A DNA stretch of 9,987 nt from Bryobacterales bacterium. Lineage in GTDB: Bacteria; Acidobacteriota; Terriglobia; Bryobacterales; Bryobacteraceae. The notes under the pieces were generated by a model. That model was given only the letters and a program-made list of their open reading frames with translations. It was not told the origin of the DNA and made no database searches. The translations under genes were made by a program, and so were the position numbers. Position 1 is the first letter of the stretch. Each line of letters begins with the position of its first letter. The stretch lies in NCBI GenBank assembly GCA_025353235.1, contig JANXQZ010000406.1, positions 1 through 9,987 of the forward strand. Direction: 5' to 3'. Of the stretch, positions 1 through 7,715 are shown in pieces.

Positions 1-39
1 TAAGCACCAAAGGAGCAACTTGCAGCCTATTCTTTCCAT
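1..39 (-). CDS. Possible 5' end of a further minus-strand gene, cut by window edge
   Basis: An ATG on the minus strand at 39-37 opens 13 codons to the window edge, reading MERIGCKLLLWCL. The positive residues followed by a hydrophobic stretch would suit the start of a signal peptide, and it lies about 30 bp downstream of the amidohydrolase stop on the same strand. There is no convincing Shine-Dalgarno sequence before it and the visible length is far too short to judge. It may equally be non-coding. Confidence 0.15.
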   Translation of the reverse strand, partial: MERIGCKLLLWCL

Positions 40-71
40 AGTCAACAACGCTCAGTTTTTTGCCGGCTCTC

Positions 72-1340
72 TTATTTGGACGAGACCCGCGTGCGGTCCA
101 CCACCACCGTTCCGCCCTTCATCACCCAACGCACGTTCCGGATCGCCACGCCCATATCACGCAGTGGATCACCCTCCACCGCGACAATATCCGCAAAGTA
201 CCCTGCCGCAACAGCTCCCAGGCTCTTCTCCAATCCAAGCAGCGCAGCGCCATTGGTGGTAGCAGCGGTCAGCGCCTGCTCGTGTCATGCCAGCTTTGAT
301 GAACCACTCCAATTCGCGGGTATTCTGGCCGAACCCGGTGAAGACAGCGTCCGAGCCCATGGCAAAGCGAACGCCCGCTTTGTGGGCGCGGCGCGCAGTC
401 TCAAGATTCCGCTCGATGTAGTCGTTCAGGTGCGCCGCCACGTCTTCGCCATAACCGAACTCCTGGCGGTGCTCGACGTAGTAGCGGTTGTGGTCTATGG
501 TCGGAACGTAGAAGGTTCCGCGCCGCGCCATCTCGGCGATGGTCTGGTCATCCATATCCGTCGCATGCTCAATCGAATCCGCTCCGGCTCGCACAGCGTC
601 TCTTGCACCGTCCGGCCCGTAGGAATGGACCGCCAGCTTGCGACCGAATCCGTGCGCGGCATCGGCGGCGGCTTTGATCTCGTCGAACGTGAAGGTCTGG
701 AAGCCCGTGACATCTTGATCGCTCCCGGTGGAAGCATACATCTTGATCACGTCGGCCCGCGCAGCCACCTGCTGCCGCACCACGCGGAGCACCTCGGCCA
801 CACCGTCGGCCATACCCGACGAGGGGGCGGTACGCGATCGTGCTGGCGGTTCGTTACGCTCAAGCCGTAGCCTGCCACGAACATCCTCGGCCCCACCATC
901 GCGCCCCGGTTGATTAGATCGCGCATGGCGATGTCGGCATATTCCGACGAGCCCAAATCGCGCACTGCAGTCACGCCGGTTTCGAGCGTCTTGCGCGCGT
1001 TCTCCTGGGCGAGAAAAACAGTCATCGCCGATTGACGCGAGGAGGCCTGAGCCCAAGGCTTCGTGCCCGGTGTCTGGTCCCAGAAGTACGTCATGTGAGT
1101 GTGAGCGTCGATCATCCCCGGGATGCCGGTGTAGCACCGCAGATCCACGACCTCCGCTCCTGAAGGTGGCGGCCCGCCGGGTTCTACGCTGCGGATGCGA
1201 TCGTTCTCCACGACCACCGCCACGTTCGTCCACACCTTGCCCTTGCCGTCTATCAGCTTCCCGAATCGAATGTATTGGGTAGCTGCAGCCGCGTGGGCCG
1301 CGAACGCAATCAACGCCAGTCCAAGAATGGTTTTGCTCAT
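72..1340 (-). pseudogene. Exported imidazolonepropionase-like amidohydrolase, two frameshifts
   Basis: A metal-dependent hydrolase of the amidohydrolase superfamily (COG1228 group, which includes imidazolonepropionase-like and Xaa-Pro dipeptidase-like enzymes); the substrate cannot be read from sequence. The N-terminus (MSKTILGLALIAFAAHAAAA) is a clear Sec signal peptide, so the product would be periplasmic. Superfamily motifs appear in order but in two frames: DAHTHM (metal-binding HxH, residues about 78-83) in the first frame; then ADVIKMYAS, AVHSYG, SIEHATDMD and GSDA (metal lysine, histidines and aspartate) in a second frame; then ALTAATTNGAALLG and the C-terminal FADIVAVEGDPL back in the first frame, ending at TAA 74-72. 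The first break is probably in the five-G run at 823-827 (one base missing), the second at about 281-290 (one base extra or two missing). Repaired length is about 422 residues, normal for the family. The ATG at 1340 overlaps the carbamoyltransferase stop (ATGA). Either a recent pseudogene or sequence errors; motif conservation on both sides of each break argues against old decay. Confidence 0.85.
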
Positions 1341-2899
1341 TTTTCCAGCAGGAAATTGCCTACGAAAAGCGCGTCTATCCCGGAAGAGTAGAAACTTCGA
1401 ACCGCATCCCGAGGCGTGCAGACCAGCGGATCTCCGAAAAGATTGAAGCTCGTGTTGTAGAGCACTGGCAGCCCCGTTGCGGTTCCGGCGGCATGCAACA
1501 GCCGATGGTACAGCGGATTGTCGGCGTGGGCTACTGCATGCACGCGCACAAGGTCGTCTCCGAGAATCGCGCTTTCAAACGTCTTGCGATGGGCCGGCTT
1601 TACTCGACCGACCGTAGCGAGAAAGCGGGCGTTCGGTCCGGCGTCGAAGTATTCAGAAACCAGTTCGGCCGGAACAGACGCGGCGAACTTGCGGAAGGGT
1701 TCTCGATGTTTAATGAAGATATTCAGGTTCTCAGTCGAGTAAGGGTTTCTCGGCGAGGCGAGAATGCTGCGATTCCCCAGCGCCCGCGGACCGAACTCCA
1801 TGCGTCCCTGCATCCATGCGATGATTTTGTCGTCGTTCAATTCCCGGACCGCGCTGGCAATCAGATCGCCGGTGGTGGCCAGATAACGAAAGCGCAACTT
1901 GCAATTCTCGAGAATAGGCTTGATCTCCTGAGCCGAGTAACCCGGGCCCAAACACAGATCTTCCAGGCTGATGCGATCCTCCTGTCGATAAACCGCGTGC
2001 CAAGCATGCAGCGCGCCGCCCAGGGACGTGCCCGCATTCCCGGCGACGGGCTGGACGAAGACGTTCTTCGATCGCTCCAGAGCGCCCACCAGAAGCGCAT
2101 TAAAGCCTAGCCCCCCGGCCAGACAGAGGTTCGGAGCATCGCCTGCCATACGCAGAACGGTGGACTCCAGCGCTTTCTGGACCCCTGCGGCGATGAGCGG
2201 ACGCATCGAATCTGGAATGGGAACCACGTCCTCCAGGCCCAGCCGATCATAGAATTTTGGGCTGAAGCCGCCGCGACTGGGGCGATCGGAAACGAAAAAC
2301 GTGCGGTCCACCTGAGGCCAATCGCCTCCGCCCAGAATCTCTTCAAACAGGGGCTGGAAGTCTCCCGTGCCGGCCGTGGAGAGCCATTGAACCTTATGTT
2401 CGTCGGCGTTGCCCTGGAAGCCAAGCAGCTCCGTGACGCGACCATAGACATCGCCCAGCGAATCGGGATAATACAGCTCGCGTTGGAGCCGCATTTCGTT
2501 GCCGCTCGCGGTCCATCTTGCGCCGCATCGGAAATCGCCGATTCGATCCAGCGTGAGAACGGTAGCTTCGTTAAAAGGAGAGGCGTAATAGGCGGAGGCG
2601 GCGTGCGCCGCATGATGTTCCACTACCACCAGCTGGCCGTGCGGGAAGCGCTCGCGCAGGGAGAGATGCAGTTCGCTTTCGGGGCCGGTGGAGAAGGGAC
2701 GGACGAGGGCCACGCAATCGACTTGGGAGGCGCTGATGCCAGCGAGATCGAGGGCTATGGCAATGGCTTCAGCAGGCAGTTCTCCGGGCTGAGTATGGCG
2801 AGCTACCTTTTTCTGCTCGACTGCGGATGCCAGCTTTCCATGCCTCAGGATGGTGCAGGCAGGGTCGTTGATGAGGCCGCCCAGTCCGAGGATGGTCAC
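1337..2899 (-). CDS. Carbamoyltransferase (NodU/CmcH/TobZ family), divergent
   Basis: The family transfers a carbamoyl group from carbamoyl phosphate, through carbamoyl-AMP, onto a hydroxyl of a sugar or secondary metabolite in the cytoplasm. The 520-residue product has the N-terminal Kae1-like domain with ILGLGGLINDPA at its start, the metal motif EHHAAHAASAYYASPF (94-109; H95, H99) and D118 spaced as in TobZ, then LCLAGGLGFN (258-267) and QPVAGNAGTSLG (283-294). The C-terminal YrdC-like domain carries GRMEFGPRALGNRSIL (365-380), IKHREPFRKFAASV and LPVLYNTSFN. GTG 2899 is chosen because family homology begins there; an in-frame TTG at 3025 would add 42 residues that look non-homologous, and neither start has a good Shine-Dalgarno. 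Several usually conserved positions differ: EHKVQWLSTAG in place of the common EHKVMGLAPYG, LDRIGD for VDGVGE, and N288 where GDAG is usual. The downstream amidohydrolase overlaps by 4 bp. Family assignment is firm; the acceptor is unknown, and no other natural-product or Nod-factor gene is visible nearby. Confidence 0.93.
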   Translation of the reverse strand: MTILGLGGLINDPACTILRHGKLASAVEQKKVARHTQPGELPAEAIAIALDLAGISASQVDCVALVRPFSTGPESELHLSLRERFPHGQLVVVEHHAAHAASAYYASPFNEATVLTLDRIGDFRCGARWTASGNEMRLQRELYYPDSLGDVYGRVTELLGFQGNADEHKVQWLSTAGTGDFQPLFEEILGGGDWPQVDRTFFVSDRPSRGGFSPKFYDRLGLEDVVPIPDSMRPLIAAGVQKALESTVLRMAGDAPNLCLAGGLGFNALLVGALERSKNVFVQPVAGNAGTSLGGALHAWHAVYRQEDRISLEDLCLGPGYSAQEIKPILENCKLRFRYLATTGDLIASAVRELNDDKIIAWMQGRMEFGPRALGNRSILASPRNPYSTENLNIFIKHREPFRKFAASVPAELVSEYFDAGPNARFLATVGRVKPAHRKTFESAILGDDLVRVHAVAHADNPLYHRLLHAAGTATGLPVLYNTSFNLFGDPLVCTPRDAVRSFYSSGIDALFVGNFLLEK

Positions 2900-2951
2900 G
2901 CGATGAAAGCCATTCTGGGAGCGGGCATGAATTTCAGGATAACGTACGGCC

Positions 2952-2968
2952 GGCAGAGCCGATGCCAA
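2952..2968 (-). promoter_or_regulatory. Candidate sigma-54-like promoter for the carbamoyltransferase
   Basis: On the minus strand TTGGCATCGGCTCTGCC fits the -24/-12 layout GG-N10-GC, against consensus TGGCACG-N4-TTGCW. TGGCA matches fully while the -12 element reads CTGCC. It would start transcription roughly 40 nt before the GTG at 2899. This is a weak match that could arise by chance, supported only by spacing and position. Confidence 0.2.
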
Positions 2969-3058
2969 TTTGTCTCGTTGCGCGCCACTTTGTCGGCGGA
3001 ATTGTCTAACGCACCCGCTCGGCAATGTCGATAAGCAAGCAGATGACGTATTTGGCGC

Positions 3059-3075
3059 TTGGCATCAAAGGTGCA
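3059..3075 (+). promoter_or_regulatory. Candidate sigma-54-like promoter for the HD-GYP/GGDEF gene
   Basis: TTGGCATCAAAGGTGCA has GG at 3061-3062 and GC at 3073-3074, the ten-base spacing required between the -24 and -12 elements. TGGCA is exact and GTGCA differs from TTGCA by one base. The predicted start point, around 3085, leaves only about 9 nt before the ATG at 3094. That would make the message nearly leaderless and would agree with the absence of a Shine-Dalgarno there. No sigma-70 promoter of better quality was seen in this interval. Confidence 0.27.
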
Positions 3076-3093
3076 GACTCACCTCTCTAAGCG

Positions 3094-5535
3094 ATGCCTT
3101 CAATAGCGAAACTATATGGCGGGATTGTAATCCTGGCAGGGAGTGGCGTGCTCGTCACTGCACTCTCGATGTGGCAGACGAGGGATTTCTTTCCTTACCT
3201 GATCTGCTTGACGTTAGCGTTGGCGTCCTGCCGCCTCACAGTGACCCTGGCGTCTCTCGCTGGCGGGATGCCCGTATTTTTTGTCTATGTGCTATTTGGC
3301 TTACTAGAATTCAGCCTGTCGGAGACGCTGCTTCTCGGCTGCGCGGCCACCTTCTTACAAAGCTTTTACCGCGACGGGCGTGAGGGTTCCGAGCGGCCCG
3401 GCTTTCAATACGCAATCTTCAATATCTGCAACATGGCGCTGGCCACCTCAATGGCTTTTGCCACGTATCATTCTTCCCTGCTGCATGCGCGGCACTTTGA
3501 ACCGGCGCTGCTGCTGCTGCTCGCGACCGCAGTTTTCTTCGGGGTGAACACCTTCACAATATCGTCGGTAATTTGCCTGTGCGAGAAGGAGTCGCTGCTG
3601 AAGGTGTGGCGGACCGGGTACTTCTGGTCGTTTCCATATTATCTCGCGGGTGCGGCCTTGGCAGGGTCCACGGCCATGTTGGCCAGAACAGTGGGCTGGC
3701 AAAGCGGCCTGCTGATTGTGCCGATCGCGTATTTGGCGTATCGCTCATACTCGATGCACCTGGCTCGGGTGGACGACTGCACGAAGCATGCCGAAGAAAT
3801 GGCCTCGGTGCATTTGCGGACAATCGAAGCGCTGGCGCTGGCAATCGAAGCTAAGGACCAGACCACGCACGATCATCTGCGGCGTGTTCAGGTCTATGCT
3901 ATCGAGGTTGGCAAGGATATGCAGCTGAGCCAATCCGATATGGAAGCGCTTCGTGCGGCGGCTCTGCTGCACGATATTGGCAAACTCGCGATTCCCGAAC
4001 ACATCATTTCGAAGCCGGGGCGGCTCACCCCGGAAGAGTTCGAAAAAATGAAAATCCATCCCATTGTGGGAGCCGAGATTCTCGAGCGGGTTCGCTTTCC
4101 TTATCCCGTGACGCCCATTGTTCGGTCTCATCACGAAAAGTGGAATGGCACCGGTTATCCCGATGGGCTAAAAGGGGAGGCCATTCCCTTGGGCGCGCGA
4201 ATTCTGGCCGCCGTTGATTGCTTGGATGCTCTTGCTTCGGACCGGCAGTATAGGAGAGCCATCAAGATTGAAGACGCTCTGCGCAAGGTGGTGTCCGAGT
4301 CTGGCACAAGCTTTGATCCGGGCGTAGTGGCAGTCCTGCAGCGTCGGTGCCTGGAGTTCGAGAAACTAGCCAATCAAGCCGGAGAGGATTCGGCGCGGCT
4401 TTCCACCCATGTGAAGGTGGAGCGTGGGCTGGCACCTGCCACGGGTTTCGAGCGTTCTCAATCGCCAGTCGACGGCGCAACTGGGAACAAGACTGATTTT
4501 ATGTCTTCCATCGCCGCAGCCGGACAAGAAGTGCAGACACTCTTCGAACTGGCTCAGGACCTGGGAACTTCCTTGAGCTTGAATGAAACGCTCTCGCTGG
4601 CCGCCCTGCGGGTGAAGCGCATAATTCCCTACGACTCGCTTGCCATTTACGTGCCGCATGAGCGCGTTCTAAGGCCCGAATACGTGATCGGCGAAAATCT
4701 TCGGCTTTTCTCCACCCTTGAGATCGCATTCGGGCAGGGATTGTCCGGATGGGTAGCTGAAAATCGCAAACCCGTGATCAATGGAAATCCGACCGTAGAA
4801 CCCGGGTACGCATGCGATGAAAGCAAGTTTAGCCCTTTACGATCCGCCCTGTCGGTTCCGCTCTTTGGAGCCACCAACTTGGCCGGAGTTCTGACTCTCT
4901 ACCAAGCCGAGCGCGACGCTTTCACCCAAGACCATCTCCGCATTCTGCTGGCGATCGCCCCCAAGATTGGGCTCGCAGTGGAGAACGCTTTGAAATTTCA
5001 GCAAGCCGAGAATTTGGCCGCGACCGATTACATGACGGGTCTTCCAAACGCGCGATCGTTGTTCCAGCATTTGGATAACGAACTGGCGCGCTGCCGAAGA
5101 ACGGGAACTCCGCTGATTGTGTTGGTGTGCGATTTGAACGGATTCAAGCAGGTCAACGATCAGTTCGGCCATCTAGAGGGAAATCGGCTGCTCAAAGTAG
5201 CGGCAGGCAAGTTGAAGGAAAGCTGTCGGGAATACGACTACGTGGCCCGCATGGGCGGAGATGAGTTTGTGCTTATTTTTCCGGGTCTCACTATTGACCA
5301 GCTTCAGCCTAAGTCGGCCCGTCTCAATACAATCACTAGGGAGGCAGGCAAAGAGGTTTGCGGAGTGGACACACTGGGTCTCAGCATCGGACACGCGTCT
5401 TATCCCGACGATGGCAGCGATGCGGAACAACTGCTAAGCGAGGCCGATAGGCGCATGTATGCGGCTAAACAGAAAGAGAAAATGCGGCTGGTGGAACCGC
5501 GCGGGTACGATTTTGACGAGATGCTAATGCGCTAG
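3094..5535 (+). CDS. Membrane HD-GYP / GAF / GGDEF cyclic-di-GMP protein
   Basis: A predicted bifunctional cyclic-di-GMP enzyme of 813 residues at the inner membrane. Residues 1-225 hold about six or seven hydrophobic segments (near 11-27, 32-55, 59-88, 109-127, 137-163, 176-197, 204-220). An HD-GYP phosphodiesterase domain follows (about 240-420) with HDIGK (293-297), the HP of KIHPIVGAEIL (about 320-330), RSHHEKWNGTGYPDGL (344-359) and AVDCLDAL (373-380), so metal ligands and the GYP signature look intact. A GAF sensor domain occupies about 480-635. The C-terminal GGDEF cyclase domain (about 640-800) has DYMTGLPN, DLNGFKQVND, an intact GGDEF (721-725) and an RxxD (REYD, 712-715) exactly five residues before it, the spacing of the inhibitory I-site. 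Domain calls are firm; which activity dominates in the cell is not deducible. No Shine-Dalgarno precedes the ATG, so translation may be leaderless. The gene ends 16 bp from the oppositely oriented beta-propeller gene. Confidence 0.93.
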   Translation: MPSIAKLYGGIVILAGSGVLVTALSMWQTRDFFPYLICLTLALASCRLTVTLASLAGGMPVFFVYVLFGLLEFSLSETLLLGCAATFLQSFYRDGREGSERPGFQYAIFNICNMALATSMAFATYHSSLLHARHFEPALLLLLATAVFFGVNTFTISSVICLCEKESLLKVWRTGYFWSFPYYLAGAALAGSTAMLARTVGWQSGLLIVPIAYLAYRSYSMHLARVDDCTKHAEEMASVHLRTIEALALAIEAKDQTTHDHLRRVQVYAIEVGKDMQLSQSDMEALRAAALLHDIGKLAIPEHIISKPGRLTPEEFEKMKIHPIVGAEILERVRFPYPVTPIVRSHHEKWNGTGYPDGLKGEAIPLGARILAAVDCLDALASDRQYRRAIKIEDALRKVVSESGTSFDPGVVAVLQRRCLEFEKLANQAGEDSARLSTHVKVERGLAPATGFERSQSPVDGATGNKTDFMSSIAAAGQEVQTLFELAQDLGTSLSLNETLSLAALRVKRIIPYDSLAIYVPHERVLRPEYVIGENLRLFSTLEIAFGQGLSGWVAENRKPVINGNPTVEPGYACDESKFSPLRSALSVPLFGATNLAGVLTLYQAERDAFTQDHLRILLAIAPKIGLAVENALKFQQAENLAATDYMTGLPNARSLFQHLDNELARCRRTGTPLIVLVCDLNGFKQVNDQFGHLEGNRLLKVAAGKLKESCREYDYVARMGGDEFVLIFPGLTIDQLQPKSARLNTITREAGKEVCGVDTLGLSIGHASYPDDGSDAEQLLSEADRRMYAAKQKEKMRLVEPRGYDFDEMLMR

Positions 5536-5551
5536 CACCCAGCGAACAAAC

Positions 5552-6640
5552 TTACTCGGTCTCTTCGACCAGCCGATCTACGCCCATCGAGTAGATCGCC
5601 GGCTTGCCATGCCGATCGGTATGGAAAAACACCTTCTGGCTATTCGGCGAAAAGATAGGCGCGACCATCCTGGGATCGCTCGCCTTGTGTTCGCATAAAG
5701 TCAACTCGCGCTTCACAGCCCGCACCAGGAGCAGCAAGTATGGGGAGGCTTTGCTCCCGCCCGATCCGACGAAAACGCTGGAATCGGCGTTCCTTCCAAA
5801 ATGGACGTACTGGCTAGTAGGTGCGAGCAATCGATCTTCGTTTGCATCAGCCGTATATTCTCGGATGCTGTTCAGACGCTTGCGATCATCGGGAAGTCCA
5901 AGATATTCCACGGTCCTTCCGTCCGAGGACCAGAATGCAGGACCTAGTCCGCCAGCCTGCGTCCGCAATTTTTGATTTTGGGCACCGTCGTAGTTCACCA
6001 CGTGAAGTTCGCGGCCGCCGAGCCGGTATAAGACCCCGGCACGCCGTGGGCGGGGCTCCGGATCGGTGATCTCATCGTCGCCCTCCACGATCGTCGTTGT
6101 CGCGCCTTTTGCAAAGTTCACGAGTCTAAGCCGCGACTTCCCCGGCTTTCGCTCCGCTAAGAACGCGTAAACGCCATCTTCCGAAATACTGAAACCGTTC
6201 CCCGCCTCAAACCCATCGGAAATCCGGCAGATCTCCCGCACGCGGGAATTCGAAAAGTTTACTTGCGAAACCACCCCGTCCGCCACGTAGCAGCAGCTCT
6301 TTTCATCCGGCATCAGCGTCAGCGATGCCGTTTCCAACCGCTTGACGCTGGTCAGCTGCCGGGACTCGCCGGTTTTCAAATCCATGCGGTACGCTTGAAA
6401 CTCCCCGCTCCGATCATTGGAATACAGCAAGAAGTTGGCTCGGCGGGAGATCGGACGACCGAAATACGCAGGCAGGAAACTCGTGTGGCTTGGATCGGTC
6501 AGCCGCAGGACGGGCAACTCCGTCGCAGGGTCCGAGTAACGTACAGCTTCGGAAGGAAGCAGCACGCCCTTATCGGCCGCCAAGCCGCAGGCCGTCGGCA
6601 ACAGCGACAAAAATGCGCGACGGCTCGGTTGAGTATTCAC
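5552..6640 (-). CDS. Tat-exported beta-propeller protein, oligogalacturonate lyase/TolB-like
   Basis: A 362-residue predicted periplasmic beta-propeller. From the GTG at 6640 the protein begins MNTQPSRRAFLSLLPTACGLA, a compact Tat signal with the twin-arginine motif SRRAFL; a GTG at 6670 would add ten residues, and no Shine-Dalgarno decides between them. Repeated blade motifs are visible: LLYSNDRSGEFQAYRMDLKTG (71-91), VYAFLAERKPGKSRLRLVN, LGPAFWSSDGRTVEYLG (232-248), VHFGRNADSSVFVGSG (279-294) and PIFSPNSQKVFFHTDRHGKP (328-347). The layout resembles the PL22 oligogalacturonate lyase family, often mixed with TolB/WD40-like proteins in annotation. H280 could match a family metal histidine, but the usual Q-x-x-H-x-H group before the last blade is replaced here by residues ending in RMVAP, so lyase activity is doubtful. 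It follows the DUF3500 gene by 52 bp on the same strand and may be cotranscribed. Propeller fold fairly sure; catalytic role unsure. Confidence 0.75.
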   Translation of the reverse strand: MNTQPSRRAFLSLLPTACGLAADKGVLLPSEAVRYSDPATELPVLRLTDPSHTSFLPAYFGRPISRRANFLLYSNDRSGEFQAYRMDLKTGESRQLTSVKRLETASLTLMPDEKSCCYVADGVVSQVNFSNSRVREICRISDGFEAGNGFSISEDGVYAFLAERKPGKSRLRLVNFAKGATTTIVEGDDEITDPEPRPRRAGVLYRLGGRELHVVNYDGAQNQKLRTQAGGLGPAFWSSDGRTVEYLGLPDDRKRLNSIREYTADANEDRLLAPTSQYVHFGRNADSSVFVGSGGSKASPYLLLLVRAVKRELTLCEHKASDPRMVAPIFSPNSQKVFFHTDRHGKPAIYSMGVDRLVEETE

Positions 6641-6692
6641 TATGCTGAGCCGAGCAATGTAAACGACCACCTACCTGCTATCCATGGTTTGG

Positions 6693-7715
6693 CTAGTGAT
6701 GGCTCGTTTCGTAGTGCTGCTTCAGCAGATCAAGCCCGAAATCGCCCTCATAGTCGCGCCAAACGCTGTGGATGTGGTTCGCGCCATTTTGGGTGTCGTC
6801 ATATTCTACGAGGAAAGTGGGCGCCTGGATTCGATAGTAGTGCGGGTCGCCCTTCTCCTCCGGACCTGCCCACGCAAAATACACGTTGTCTCCAGCTCTC
6901 TTGATCTCGTCCTCACGCGATTGCGCTAGCTGGTCGGGCATGTTGTAGCAGTATTCGTCGAGCAGCTCCTGCAACAATTGCCGCTGTTTGGCGGTCATCT
7001 TCGAAACCTGCAGTCCGTTGGGCTGGCCCGTGAGAGCTGCCTTCCGCGAAGCCATTGTGAAGATATCCTTGTAAGCTTCCTTGTCGACGATGGCGATCTT
7101 CTTCTGGTCCGGCGTCAACGCGTGAATCAGATCGCGGCCGAGGTCTTCTTCGCGTGCGAGGACGCGCAGCCCCTTGCGAGGTCCATCCGGAACCATTGCG
7201 GGATTGGTCCCGAAGAAGCTCGGGCTGCCCGCAATTTTGCCATTCACCACCGTGAAGTTCTGGCTAAGATGGTGGCCTTCCACGCGATAGCCCCAAGTGC
7301 CCTTGTCAGACGGCTGGCCAAAAATGCTGAAGAAATAGCCTTCCGGATTGCGACGCACCCCGTCGTCCTTCTCCATAATCCTGAGCACGTCTTCCAAGCT
7401 CATGATCGTGCTGGCCTTAATATAGCCGCGCTGGCTGAGCCCTGCGGATAGCAGCGCGTGCGCCAGATGCTTCTGGAAGGGAGCCATCTCCTTCAAGGGA
7501 AGTCCTTTGCGAGGCTTCGGGATAAAATGCCAGTCAAAGCGCTGGTCATCCTTAAAATCGAATGTGGCCTGAGCACGCTGTTCCGGGGTCAGCGAATTCA
7601 GAAATGCCGTGGCGGATTCCGCCATGATGGAGGCGGAGTGAGTCTGGTAGTAAGCAGAGGTCAGAAGGACTATGCCCATACCCGTAGCAAGCAGCCGCAA
7701 CTTGGAAGCTTTCAA
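6693..7715 (-). CDS. DUF3500 family protein, signal-anchored
   Basis: A 340-residue member of the DUF3500 family (PF12006), whose biochemical role is unknown. The N-terminus (KASKLRLLATGMGIVLLTSA) is a signal peptide or membrane anchor, so the body probably lies in the periplasm. Recognisable family blocks are TPEQRAQATFDF (43-54), WGYRVEGHHLSQNF (141-154, with the paired histidines), FFGTNPA (167-173), LTPDQKK (200-206) and YDDTQNGANHIHSVWRD (305-321), with DFGLDLLKQHY near the end. The length is normal for the family. The start is TTG at 7715: AAAGGAG at 7731-7725 sits nine bases before it, a strong ribosome binding site that settles the choice. The gene lies 108 bp downstream of the M23 gene and 52 bp upstream of the beta-propeller gene on the same strand. 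Family assignment comes from motif recognition; no function is proposed. Confidence 0.88.
   Translation of the reverse strand: MKASKLRLLATGMGIVLLTSAYYQTHSASIMAESATAFLNSLTPEQRAQATFDFKDDQRFDWHFIPKPRKGLPLKEMAPFQKHLAHALLSAGLSQRGYIKASTIMSLEDVLRIMEKDDGVRRNPEGYFFSIFGQPSDKGTWGYRVEGHHLSQNFTVVNGKIAGSPSFFGTNPAMVPDGPRKGLRVLAREEDLGRDLIHALTPDQKKIAIVDKEAYKDIFTMASRKAALTGQPNGLQVSKMTAKQRQLLQELLDEYCYNMPDQLAQSREDEIKRAGDNVYFAWAGPEEKGDPHYYRIQAPTFLVEYDDTQNGANHIHSVWRDYEGDFGLDLLKQHYETSHH

Noticed and set aside
823..827. Programmed ribosomal frameshifting at the five-G run of the amidohydrolase
   Set aside because: A second, opposite-type shift would be needed at about 285 and there is no slippery heptamer with a stimulatory structure that I can see; no family precedent is known to me.
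76..870. Long open frame on the plus strand opposite the amidohydrolase (264 codons)
   Set aside because: It is the antisense of a region with clear amidohydrolase motifs; its translation has no recognisable domain and has the low-complexity look of a GC-rich shadow frame.
1493..2110. Plus-strand open frame of 205 codons
   Set aside because: Lies wholly antisense to the carbamoyltransferase, whose family motifs run through this stretch on the minus strand.
2900..3025. N-terminal extension of the carbamoyltransferase from a TTG at 3025
   Set aside because: The family begins at the ILGLGGLINDPA segment right after the GTG at 2899; the extra 42 residues show no family resemblance and the TTG lacks a Shine-Dalgarno.
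2387..3034. Plus-strand open frame of 215 codons reaching into the divergent intergenic region
   Set aside because: Antisense to the N-terminal carbamoyltransferase domain; no domain, no ribosome binding site, and no sense as a protein.
6263..6904. Plus-strand open frame of 213 codons
   Set aside because: Shadow spanning the 5' part of the propeller gene and the 3' part of the DUF3500 gene; no recognisable features.
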